This document shows, piece by piece, positions 1 to 11,200 of a DNA stretch of 64,000 bases; the first letter of the stretch is position 1, and every line of letters starts with the position of its first letter. The stretch comes from Styela clava. Its lineage: Eukaryota; Chordata; Ascidiacea; Stolidobranchia; Styelidae. Both the position numbers and the translations under genes were made by a program. The notes under the pieces were generated by a model, which was not told the origin of the DNA, did not search any database, and worked only from the letters and a program-made list of their open reading frames with translations. The DNA is taken from assembly GCF_964204865.1 (NCBI RefSeq), contig NC_135263.1, forward strand, positions 9,593,426-9,657,425. The letters run 5' to 3'.

Positions 1-3000
1 AAATCCATAATGATGATGAGCTTTACTTAATGGAGAAAAAAATCAAAGTCACTGATAAGGGTATGTTTTTTATAGAACATATTTTATATGCCTTTCACTC
101 TGAATAAGCCACCACTGATAGGTAAGAGATACTATAGTTTAGAAAGCCAGGAATCTTTCCAATTTGGCTTTGCCTAGCCAATATATTACATTGAGATGGT
201 GGGTGTGGAAATTAAACCCTAGACCTGTGATGCCAACATAGTCTAGTGGTTCAACCACTAAATCATCACGCCCATAAGAAAAACAAAATCATATCGAAAA
301 TGTCTAGATTTCAAAAGGGTTCGAATCCCATGCAGGGATGGTTATGTGCGAGGGGATTGCTGGACTCTTCGCCGTCGTTGGGTGGTTCACGTAACCGCTG
401 GTCGGTTACGGCTTCCTCCACCACCAAGTCCATGCTTCCGAAAACAAACAATATAACTAATCCCATACCCGACTTGGAATGGTAACCGGACGAGAGGCCG
501 TGGTTCGCCATATGGATAAGCCGGCTTTCCTCTCCCCCGGGATAAATATGTAAATCATATCATATCAAAATGAAGTGTGGGGAATTGATATAATTGATAA
601 ATCTTTAAAGAGAAAGAGAAGAGAGATTTATTTTTTCCGTCAACCAGAAAAAAACAAGCATTCCAACAATAATAAAAATATACAACAACATACACAAAGT
701 TTTTCGATATAGACTGGGAGGAGCGATACGACCATACAGCCATCAGGGTCAGTTCCCCCAATAAATAACAATAGCAGTTTTATTAGGCGAATTCGCAAAC
801 CACTAATATAGAAATAAGATAATAAGAATATGGTGACAAAGAAATACTGTTTTGTTTTAAAGGCTCTTTTTGTCGCAATAATCCATTCCAAGCTGAAGTA
901 AAAAGTAATGTTCGTGTTACACCAGACAATCATTTCCAAAATACAGTTCATGTGGTATTAGATATATCTAAATCTGACGGAAAACTTTCTTATAAACCTG
1001 GAGATGTTGTAATGATCAGACCATCCAATACACAGGAAAATGTGAAAAGATTTTTAGGTTGGTTATTGCAAATTATCCAGTTGTTTTTAGGTAAATGCTA
1101 TGTTGGAAAAAATCAATTTGAAATTTGCTTTGTCTGATATTTTTCTTGAATGCTTTCATTCTTTTTTATGTATTATCTTAAGATGCATATGGTTAATTGT
1201 GCCTTTTTGTCATCTAACAAGCATACTTGTATTGAACTCAAAACATGTCCCTCACGCAATTTTATTTGGTGTTCTATCGTTTGAGAACATTTTATCTGAT
1301 ACCGATAGCATATAGGTTAATCTATAGATCAGTGTTCTTCAAACTTTTTCTGCTTGCTGTGTGCGAGTACTGCAACCAAGAAAAATAAATTTTAAGCAAT
1401 TAGTCTACGACTACAATTAGAAATTTTAATACAAATTATTTTCATTTCATACATTTTTATGTTCAGATACATTTTCTCATTTAAACCCAAATAAAACAAT
1501 GTTGATCACATCAACTGATGATTCCAGTACTCTTCCTTTCTCTATGAAAAATCCAACTACATTAGAAAAGCTTGCAACCCAATATCTTGATTTCATGTCT
1601 GTACCTAGGTAGGTAGAATATAATTTTATACAGATGTATGGGATTCTGAAGTTCATTTTTATCATTTTATTTTAGGATTTTTATCATTTCATGGTATACT
1701 TGGTATACTCAACTCCTTGTACTGTACAAAGCTTAGGATTTTGTTCGCTTGTTCTGTTTTGTTGACTTGAGACTGGCAAACATAATTAAAATAATATTGA
1801 ATCTAAATAAAACAATTTTTCATTTTTGGTGTAAGATGTTAAAAATAAGATTCAGTCAGAACTATAGAGAGATAGTAGCACTTTTTTCATTGGAACACCA
1901 TTTTTTTCTTTGAATTTAGTTTTTTTTAATTTACTATAGGGTTAAATAAAAGTTACACATTTTAACTTTTTGATATGTACCAGTTGGTTTGCTCATAGTG
2001 GGGTTGAGAGCCATCAGCTAAAATGGAAAATAAAATCTAGTAACTAGTACAACTTGCCATTTGTAGATATACATACTTATTTATGCACCTAGTATTATTT
2101 AGGTCAAAATAAAATGGTAATGGTTATCATGGAAAGCCATATTATTGCAAATTTATATTTTATTTACCATTCTCATCTTTCTACATTTCTAGACGAAGTT
2201 TCTTCCAAATGTTGAAACATTTTGCATCCGATGAGTTGGAAAATGAAAAATTAGTTGAATTTTCAACCCCCGAAGGTACGGATGAAAGATATAGTTATGC
2301 AAACAGACCCAGAAGAAACATATTGGAAGTTTTTGAGGTGAAAAATCTAAAGTTGTGCTTGACACTATTTAAATGAATTCAACTGCTGGTAGTTATTTTA
2401 ATTGTATTAAATATTGTTTTCAATTTCAGGATTTTCACAAGACTGTCAAAAATATTCCATTAGCACGATTGCTCGAGATTATTCCAATGATTCAGCCTAG
2501 AGCATTTTCAATTGCATCGTCACCTACTAAACATGTCAATGAAATTCACATTCTCGTGGCAATTGTCAAGTAAGGAAATGAATTTAGATATTTGAAATGT
2601 GGTCTTATTTAAACAATCTTCAAATTTCTAGGATTACTAGTTATAGAAAAATTGGGGTAACTGGTTATCTTTTACCACAGTGGTCACCAAAGTGTGGGTC
2701 GCGACCCCAAGTTGGGTTGCATTCTACACTGAGCTGACTAGCACTACATAGCAAGTTTGGGTATTCTGAATTACAGTGATATCTTTTATAATAAGGCTAT
2801 TGTGTGACGGCAATAATTAAATTGTAACACAAAATCTAGAGCATGTGATAGAGTTTTTGGGACCGAGATTTTGCTGTGATTAGTTTTTAGTGGTTTGAAA
2901 TATTTTTTTCTTTTCCATACCTAGGCGTCACAAGCTTATCATACGTCATAACTTTTGAAATGGGGTCGCGTCTCAAAGTTTGACGACCACTGTTTTACCA

Positions 3001-4270
3001 CATCAGACTGGTTTGGTAACATGGAGAGTAACATTTGTAATTTGTTGTGTGTTTAAGCTCCCTTTACTCTACCTGGATAAAATCCTATCTCTTTACATGA
3101 TGTTGTTTATCCTCCTATTCACTTCTTTTAGATACAAAACCATGCTTCATATCCCTCGACAAGGCTTATGCTCTACGTGGTTGTCAACTTTGAACCAAGG
3201 TTCAAAGGTTCCAATTTGGATTAAAACGGGAGGTATCAGCTTTCCTAATGCATCTAGCAAAGATTTACAACCTAATGGTACTTCCTGCATCATGATTGGA
3301 CCAGGCACTGGTGTAGCCCCATTTCGAAGTGCAATACATGAACGAGTATGCAATGAAGAGAAAGGTGGGTGATTTTGAACACAGTGCCCACTGTTGATAC
3401 TGTAATTGGCTTATATCAGTGCTTTTCAACTGGGGTTAGGTGAGTTCTGAGAATTCTGTAGTGTCCGGTTGGGGTTTCTCTTCGAGTTGTGGTTTCTCTC
3501 TGTGTCAATTTTCCAATATCTATTAGTTTACCAACTATAAAGAATAAAACCAGAAGTCGTTCGAATAGTGTAGATATGTATAAATATTTCATTGAGCAAC
3601 ATTGAGCCATTTTATCTTCTGTGATGACTTTTCGTTGTCAGAGTGTCCAACACTGAAAAATTTGACTTATATGTTTATGGCTGTTTTGGATAATTGTTAG
3701 TAAAGGTTCTGTGATGAGCCCAATAGCATATCGCGGTTCCACAACTATAAAAGGTGGAGAAGCACTGGTTTATAGGTTGGTTTAGACTGAAAATTTCTGA
3801 AATACGTAATTGCATTGCATGTAAAATTCCCTTTTTCAGGAAATGTTCTCTTTTTTGGATGTCGGAATAAGGATGCTGATTTTTATTTTCAAGAAGAGTG
3901 GAATAGTTTGATTCAAGATAGATGTCTGCAATTATTCACTGCATTTTCAAGAGATCAAGATGAAAAAATTTATGTTCAGCACAGGATAGCGGAACATGGT
4001 CAATTACTGTGGGATATTATTAGTAAATGCAATGGAAATATCTATGTAGCAGGGTAGGTATTCTCTATTATAAGTTAATCATTGTTTTAGTCAGTATCAA
4101 TTTATCTTATCTCTATTATGTTTAGGAATTCAAAAAACATGCCGGATAGTGTCCGAGATGCTTTCTTGAAGATTTTTAAAGAATTTGGAGAGATGACCGA
4201 AAAAGAAGCATTTGAATTTTATGAAACTATGCAGAAAAATAAAAAATATCAACAAGAAACATGGTCTTGA
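1..4270 (+). CDS. NDOR1: NADPH-dependent diflavin oxidoreductase 1, 3' part
   Basis: NDOR1 passes electrons from NADPH through FAD and FMN to CIAPIN1/anamorsin in cytosolic Fe-S cluster assembly. Exons read as 1-60 (partial), 863-1090, 1467-1608, 2193-2337, 2430-2569, 3132-3364, 3840-4053 and 4126-4270, all with GT/AG borders and matching phases. They give about 434 residues: the FAD-binding and NADPH-binding reductase modules. The N-terminal FMN/flavodoxin domain lies beyond the left edge. Landmarks are PRAFSIASS (FAD binding), RQGLCSTWL, GPGTGVAPFR (NADPH phosphate loop), FFGCRNKDADF, YVQHR and the terminal ETWS, all in the order of animal NDOR1. The match is to NDOR1 rather than methionine synthase reductase or P450 reductase because of the short FAD linker and the tail. 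The end of exon 2 (donor at 1091 rather than 1058) is chosen because QLF precedes the next exon in the human protein. A poly(A) signal lies at 4300. Confidence 0.95.
228..575 (+). repeat. tRNA-derived SINE-like element in an NDOR1 intron
   Basis: The segment starts with a tRNA-like head: an A-box-like TAGTCTAGTGGTT near 240 and a good B box GGGTTCGAATCCC near 318. It is followed by a body with GTGGTTCAC, CTGGTCGGTTACGGCT and CTCCACC around 381-425. The body recurs, degraded, at about 18095-18340, which supports a dispersed family rather than a single tRNA relic. Borders are approximate; no target duplication was identified. Confidence 0.6.
2678..2992. mobile_element. Non-autonomous hAT element (MITE) in NDOR1 intron
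   Basis: 315-bp element beginning CAGTGGTCACCAAAG and ending with the inverted CGACCACTG. It is flanked by a perfect 8-bp target duplication TTTTACCA at 2670-2677 and 2993-3000, the hAT signature. Inner terminal sequence GGGTCGCGACCCC near 2697 recurs inverted as GGGGTCGCGTCTC near 2962. It has no coding capacity and sits between NDOR1 exons 2430-2569 and 3132-3364. Confidence 0.88.
3417..3767. mobile_element. Older non-autonomous hAT element in NDOR1 intron
   Basis: 351-bp segment starting CAGTGCTTTTCAAC and ending GGAGAAGCACTG (inverted). The flanks GCTTATAT (3409-3416) and GTTTATAG (3768-3775) match at 6 of 8 positions, consistent with a decayed 8-bp hAT target duplication. No open frame of note. 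It fills most of the intron between exons 3132-3364 and 3840-4053. Confidence 0.7.
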
Positions 4271-4285
4271 CACATCTTAATGCGT

Positions 4286-4890
4286 ACTTTTAGCAAATTA
4301 ATAAATCAATTTTATCATTTTTGCCTGTTTTTATTGTGAACAACTGTCTGTGCACGAAGGTGTAATAATATTAGAAAGCATATACCGTACATTTTTTGAT
4401 AGATGTGTTCATCCGACCATATAAAACCAGATGTTTCTGTTGGGAAGTTATTTGAATATAGCGATCCATTTTCGGTGATGTTAATGATGCTTTTAGCAAA
4501 TTAATAAATCATCATATGATAATTTTATCATTTTTGTCTGTTTTCAAAATAAGCAACTGTTTGTGAACAACTGTCTGTGCACGAAGGGGTTATAATATTA
4601 GAAAGCAGATACGGTACATTATTTGATAGATGTGTTCATCCGACCATATAAAACCAGATGTTTCTGTTGGGAAGTTATTTGAATATAGCGATCCGTTTTC
4701 CGTGATGTTAATGATGCTTTTAGCAAATTAATTAATCATCATATGATGATTTATCATTTTTGTCTGTTTTCAAAATAAGCAACTGTTTGTGAACAAAGGT
4801 GTAATAATATTGTAAAGTATATCCACAATATCTTATTGATTCCTCAGCAAGTTGTTTCTGTTAGAAGTTATCCGAATATAGCGATAATGC
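4286..4890. repeat. Tandem repeat, ~2.7 copies of a 204-227 bp unit
   Basis: The motif CTTTTAGCAAATTAAT recurs at about 4287, 4490 and 4717. Each is followed by ATCATTTTTG-CTGTTTT, CTGTCTGTGCACGAAGG (first two units), TTTCTGTTGGGAAGTTATTTGAATATAGCGAT and similar. The third unit is truncated and more diverged, ending near 4890. The first unit overlaps the NDOR1 3' untranslated region, and each unit carries an AATAAAT or ATTAAT poly(A)-like element. No coding potential. Confidence 0.85.
4300..4305 (+). terminator. Poly(A) signal of NDOR1
   Basis: AATAAA 30 nt after the NDOR1 stop codon. A second copy in the next tandem repeat unit (4503) could serve as an alternative site. Confidence 0.6.
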
Positions 4891-6673
4891 AGCCATCTCA
4901 GATGTACGTTTTGATGGAAGTTTATCAGCTGGCCACTAACTTTTTGTGTAGTTGGGCTCCTGGTGGAATGACATTGAGGCCATTTTAAGATGATGAGCAA
5001 TGATGTTGCCTGCTGTTTTCGAATTAGGATCAGATTTGTGGCTCAAGCCAGTTCGAACAATTTCATTTGCAACCGAAAGTTCTAGCTCACCCCTGTAAAT
5101 TTTAGGTAAAAACAGGGTGCGCAACATTCTTTCATTATTGATTAATGGGAAAATAAAACGATACTGTCTAGTTGGTGAGTGGCCGCGTGCTTGAACGTTG
5201 CTTACGTTGGTGTTAGTTACGGTATACCGGTACTCGTACTAGGATTACTCTCAGTTTCGTATGACTGTATTTTTTTGTTGTTTTATTCATGTCAAGAAAG
5301 TCACAATAATTTAAATTGACGTACTTACCGTTCGAAATCAATCATGCGTATGATGTAACCAAGGTTTTGCTCATCCAAGCATAAAATTTGAAATATTTCG
5401 GCAGAAAACAAACCAACATCGCTTTTCATTTTTTGCCTAATTTTCGTTACGCCCTGACGTTCATTACCACAACTGTTTGTAAATTATGAAATACAAGCAG
5501 ACTTAACTGCTCGTGTAGCGCGCTTTTTCACATCAAAATTGATATCCAGACAGGACAGTAGGACGTTCTAACGCAATTTTCAGATTTCAGCGTCAACGAT
5601 TCTCTGCAAACTGTGGCACGAGGACGTTAACCGACACGTCCAACCGCGGTGTTTCTGTGTTTTTCCATTATGCAATTTACAATTTTGACCATTCAAGTCT
5701 TATTAATAGTTCAAAAGTTGAGCAACCTCGATAGGTTGTGACCCAGTAAGGTGGACATAAACCTATATCATTGGTGGCGAACCTTATTTCTGTATTTCAT
5801 GAATGAGCCAATCATCATTTTTTTATTGCATGATTCAGTGATTGCTGGATTGTGGAAACTGGGGAAAAAGACAGTGGGTCATAGATATTCATTGAAGCTC
5901 GCAAAATTATAAACATGATGTTTCATCTTTTTCACAAGTTTTATAATCCTTGGTTTGTATTGTGTATCTTTGAGCTTCACACATGCCACATTTATAGGTA
6001 TAGTTATAAGTTCAGAAGTTAGTGGTGATTTATGGTACTCTAGTTTATGACATTGATTTATAAAAACATGGATTCGCATGTGTATAAATTAATCGAAAAT
6101 CGTTTACAATGCAGTAATACTACAGCAAATCGTCTTATGGGATTGAAAAGATTTTGCAAAGGATTTCAACTCTAGGAGAATTATAATTTTTAATCCAATC
6201 ACATAAATCCATCCTGTTCAGTTTTTATTTCAGATTGCTATGTTTGTAAATTAGGTCAATAAAATTTTGTTTTCTTGAAGGCATTGTATGCGTGAATTAT
6301 AAACTGCAGAGTAGTATATAGTTCGAAGTCTTATGCTCTTTTCGTTAATTCTTCACTGTCGCTTTGTGACCCACAAGTCATTGGTGGATGTATAGCCTAT
6401 CATAATGTTATAACATAAAACATACTAGTATACTAACCTACTACTGTACTATGGTAAATGATCTCAAAACATTTGAATATTAAATTTTTTAATATAGGCT
6501 TACTGAGGTCTGGAGGTGTAAGGAATATTGATGCCGCTATTTTCAAATATTCCATACAGTTATCAGTGCATCGGGATATAAAATGCACTGAAATATTTAT
6601 CAGGCTACTTATCATACTCTCATAACATAATAAATCAATGTATAATTTATTTTCAGAACTAAGATAACATAAT
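4891..6673. other. Intergenic region NDOR1-CCDC166
   Basis: No gene is supported here. On the minus strand 4936-5105 is an open stretch preceded by an acceptor-like TTTACAG and ending in TAG, about 50 codons including IVRTGLSHKSDPNSK. I do not recognise it and it has no linked exon. The rest is AT-rich with no clear repeats. Confidence 0.5.
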
Positions 6674-7561
6674 ATGCCGCCCAAAAAGAAAGGTGGAAAA
6701 AAGAAGGGCAAAAAGGCAGCTGCAGATGAAGCACCTGCTGATGATGCAGAAAACGCTAAGGAGCCTACAGGTCCTACTGACAGAGAAGTTTATTTAAAAA
6801 AAGAACTGAATCATTTGACTAACGATTTAGAAAGACTTAAAAAGCAGTCAGAGGAACTCAGAAAAGAAAATGAAGTATTACAACAAGAAGCTCAACATAC
6901 CAGAATTGAAAGCCATGAATACATGTCATACATGGCAAAAAAGACACATAAACGTCAAACAACAATTGTGTCTTTAAGCGATCAAAACCAGAAGGAACTT
7001 GAAAAAATAAATTCTCAAAAAGAACAAATGTTATCGGATTATGAAGAGAAAAAGAATAAGTTAAAAGCAACTCTTTTGGAAAAAGAAAGTTTACTCACAA
7101 AAGCGAGAAAAGAGTTTCAAGATTTAGGTGAATATCGAGAACTTCGTGAAGATCAGTTGAAAAAAATAAAGCAACTCGAGCGTGAAGTTCTACACATGCG
7201 TGGAAAACATTCGGACACAATTCAACAGCTGAAAGCAAAATTTTTGCAGGAAAAGGCAGAATATACTGAAGAGAGTGAAAATAAAATTCAAGCATTAGCT
7301 CTGGAAGCTAACAAAAAAGCTGTTCAATGTTTGAACGAACATACAACAAATATAAAGTATGAAAATCGACAACTCAGAGCGGAACTTCTTAATTTAATCA
7401 GAAGAAGTCAGGTTTTAAATCAGCATAAACAAGAATTGGAAGAACAGAAAAAGCAGCTACAACGAGAACAACAGTACAGTGAAGATATTCGTAAACTACG
7501 TGGCGTGAGACAAAAGAAAGCTCTGGCACAAATGGAAAGAGAAGAACAAGAAAAACAATGA
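6674..7561 (+). CDS. CCDC166: Coiled-coil domain protein CCDC166-like (DUF4515)
   Basis: Uninterrupted 295-codon gene. A lysine/glycine-rich N terminus (MPPKKKGGKKKGKK) leads into an acidic-alanine linker, then a nearly continuous coiled coil from about residue 40 to the end. The segment around residues 160-260 (LEREVLHMRGKH, KFLQEKAEY, LRAELLNLIRRSQVL) aligns position by position with vertebrate CCDC166 and the DUF4515 family, whose biochemical role is unknown. The start is the first ATG after a strong acceptor-like TTATTTTCAG (ending 6656), 18 nt upstream. That could be a 5' UTR intron border or a spliced-leader site. The C terminus stops shortly after the conserved coil and lacks the Ser/Pro-rich tail of the mammalian protein. 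Its neighbour BBS7 is ciliary, but a ciliary role for this gene is only a guess. Confidence 0.85.
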   Translation: MPPKKKGGKKKGKKAAADEAPADDAENAKEPTGPTDREVYLKKELNHLTNDLERLKKQSEELRKENEVLQQEAQHTRIESHEYMSYMAKKTHKRQTTIVSLSDQNQKELEKINSQKEQMLSDYEEKKNKLKATLLEKESLLTKARKEFQDLGEYRELREDQLKKIKQLEREVLHMRGKHSDTIQQLKAKFLQEKAEYTEESENKIQALALEANKKAVQCLNEHTTNIKYENRQLRAELLNLIRRSQVLNQHKQELEEQKKQLQREQQYSEDIRKLRGVRQKKALAQMEREEQEKQ

Positions 7562-8236
7562 ATTCCAAATCGTTAGCAAAAACTTCATATTGAGATATTT
7601 TGAAAACCGCTAGTTGAAATTTATTATTAAATATAGGGAAATTGTCACATTCTGTAATTAAAAGATTGTTTCATATATCATTGATAGCTAAATACTCTTT
7701 TTAATTTAACCCAGAATTTTTTTTTGTGGTTCCATTTATCATTATTCTCAGTGTTTATAACAACTTTATTGTTGAAATCCAATTCAGTTTCTTTACTGTA
7801 ATTTTGTGGCGAAATAAATTCATTGTGATATTCTGTGATAACTTTTTGTTGCATTCAATCAGTAGAACACAACTATTCAATAGTTTTCGATATATTTTTA
7901 TAATTTAGGGAACAAAACCTAGGCATTGATACAGTATAATTTTTAAATTTTATGTCTCCATGTTCTCTTTAGTGTTTGTTCTATAGTATGGCATTATAAG
8001 ATTTCTAAGGCTTATATATATATACTCATACTTATTTCAGTTTCAAGTCATTTTCAAATATTCCCAGTATTTATGTATTTCACTGTCAACTTATTTTGTT
8101 TTAGTTTCATTACATGCTTGTATCATTTAAAGCTTCCTATAATTCCAGTTTATATCACTCACTGTATCTATCAATTTATGACAACTTCGCTGTATTTTTA
8201 TAGTGTATAAATAATTTATTAGAATATTTTTCACAC
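7562..8236. other. Intergenic region CCDC166-BBS7
   Basis: About 0.67 kb, strongly AT-rich. It carries the CCDC166 3' end (an AATAAA occurs near 7814) and presumably the BBS7 promoter. No gene or repeat was seen. Confidence 0.5.
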
Positions 8237-11200
8237 ATGGATTTGGATCTTCACAGGGTGGATTACTTGCAGGTATTTTTTTATTTTGCTTATAGTATTA
8301 CTCAAGCTGTAACATCGACATAGTCCTTGTAAGCTAACCTCTATGCTGTGAGCTTATTGCATTGAACTATGCTCTTATGTTCTGGGCACTGACTATTAAC
8401 AGTTGTATTTGACAGAGAATCATCTCGGCTTAATTTAGATAAAATTCCATTTATGATGTCAAAATACCAGATAAATTTATACTTGTCATTGTCAATACTA
8501 TATGTTTTTTCATATCACAGGTCGCAGTTACCGGAAAAAATTGCATGAAAGTTTTACCCAACAATGAAAAATCAAAAAGAATTTTGCAGAAAGTTGTAGT
8601 TGCGGACAAGAGCGGGGTTGTTACTTGTTTTGGATCGAAAAAAAGAGATATTTCTGTAAATAATTTATTTATTATCTTCGGATTGCAAAATAAACAATTT
8701 TTTATGGTAAAATCTCATTTTTCAGAATGTTTTCAAGACTTTGCCAGGAGAACCAAACAATTTTCTGGATTTGGGTGGTGCATTAGGAACTCCGCAAGAT
8801 AAAATATTTGTTGCATCTGGTTCTGTTGTGCACGGCTACTCAAGAAAAGGAAAAAAGTTTCTAGGATTTGACACAAATATTACAGAAAACATAAAGTGCA
8901 TGTAAGATAATAAATGTTAACTGAGTGACCCAAAATACAAAATCTAGATCAGTTAAAACATATTCTGGAGGGAACATAACTTTTGTGTGAAGCATCCTAG
9001 ATTAGTAAAACTTTTTGGTAGAATCATACACAAAAAGAATTTCAAATGTTAAATAATGTTTTAATTACCGTAATTGTTGCGATTTATGGGTTCTGTGTTT
9101 TGGGTCACCCTGTATATCTAAGGGATAGTTTCTGTATGATATAGAATTTGATTTTATCGAACTTTTATGCTCTATTGTAGCTATGATATAAATGTTCTTT
9201 GCAAAATTTTGCTACATATTTTTGTATAAAATATTACAAAGTAAGATCACCTGAGTGACTAAAGCAAAATCACATTTATATACAGAAATAATTGCCTGAT
9301 GTGGCGTCTTGGCTATCATGATATCACAGGCCAAAGATTTTCAGGTCTTTGTTCAGTTCTAAATCCTCTTCACCCTGTCATTGCAAGACCAGAAATATCT
9401 TTATGGTGCTTATAAAATGCCTTGTTTAGATAAAATGTATAGAAAACCTCGTGTTTCTTTTTATGATTTAATTATTTTCAATTTCATTTCTAGTTGTGTG
9501 AGCGGAAGTGACCTTCTCATTGCAGGAGAATATATTTACAATCATTTTTGTGATTGCATTGACAAAGGATATTATCTGAGCAGCGATAAAATAAATGATA
9601 TCATATGTATTCCTGTACTTCGAAAAGAAGGCGACAATTTCACACCAATTCTAGCTTGCAATGACAGATTACTTCGTGTTCTTGATGTAAGATGATCTTA
9701 CAAGTTTGACGATAATAAAAAATGTGTGCTTTGGATATTTTTTGTTTATCAACTTGAATCTTAAATCTCAACTCAGCATCTTGAATATAGCTTAGAATTT
9801 TCATATTTATCCCATGAATAGGAAATTTAATAACAAAACTTAATCATATGGCGAACTACGTCCTACGTCCCGTTACCAGTTCATGTCGATAAAGGAATAA
9901 ATAACCAGTTATTTGTTTCAGATGCATGGACTTGATAGTAAATAGAGCAATAACTTACCAGCTATCAGCCACCCACATATTATTGATTCTCAAATACCTA
10001 TTGGCATCAAATATTTATGATGTGCTTTGATAAATTAAGTTTCAGATAAACAAGTTTCAGATAAATTATCTAGCACAAAGCATTAAATAGCATGGATCAA
10101 ATTGCAGAACATTCCTCAGCAATACATATGTTCACAGTATCTTATGGTTTCATCTGATCAAAATATAGGTGATGTTAAATAACCATCCTCGATATTATTA
10201 TATTGTCTATCTGTCCACTTTGGAATTGATTACTTTTGCTATTCTCCACCTATTTTGTCTAGACCTCTACATAAAGCTCCCTAGCTTAATTTCATTGTAT
10301 AATTTCTAAATAAATCTTTATACAGGGCACTGAGCTACGATATGAAATTGAAGTAGCTGGTGTTCCACAATGCATAGTTCCTTACCTTGGTAACGCAGGT
10401 GAAGAGGGAAATGAAATAATATATGGGACTGTAGATGGAACGATTGGCCATATTGTCGTTGGCAGGTATGTAGAGCTGAGAGCTGTTGCTAGGGTCTATC
10501 AAATGACCATATATCATAAAACCACTATTTTGATCAGTTTAAATTTAAAATTATTACGAGGTTGTTTAGAAAGTCGCCCAGTCCTCCCAAGGACGCTTAT
10601 TTCAGGTGGGGGTTATGTAGTGCTAAGATTTAACCCTTTTGTACCCCAGTACCCCGGTTTTAAATTTATACCAGCATTGTCCGGCCAAGGCTTTGAGCAA
10701 TCACTTGAATGTCAAGGTAAAAATATTATACCAATTAGCTTCTGTCTACTTTCCATCTGAGTATATTCTGTATATTGACCGTTTACGTGCTAATTTATCA
10801 TCCTGTCTGACCTGAATGGTCTATAGACAATATATTAAAACATTTATTCTTATCCCAACCTCAAAATATCACTCTGTGTGTTCTAGTTTGAAGAATGATT
10901 TTACAGATCAAGTGAAAAAATGTTCGTACGAAATCAAACAAAACCATGATTAAATCAAATATCAAGCAGACATCAAAATCAAGAAAAATTAATCTTTTAC
11001 ATTTTATTGATAGGGATGAACCCAATCATACATGGGAGCTACCTAATGATAGAAATTTAGGTGGGGTATCCTGCTTGGCACATCATGATATGACTGGGAA
11101 CGGAACGCCTGATCTTTTGGTGGGAAGAGAAGATGGTACAGTAGAAGTTTATAGTTATGATATTGGCGAAGAACCAACGTTAAGATATTCTCATGTGAGT

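Noticed and set aside
1330-1350. CAGTGTTCTTCAAAC resembling a hAT left end in an NDOR1 intron
   Set aside because: No matching right end or target duplication was found.
4936-5105. Minus-strand possible terminal exon after an acceptor-like TTTACAG
   Set aside because: About 50 codons with no recognisable family and no linked upstream exon; kept only as a note.
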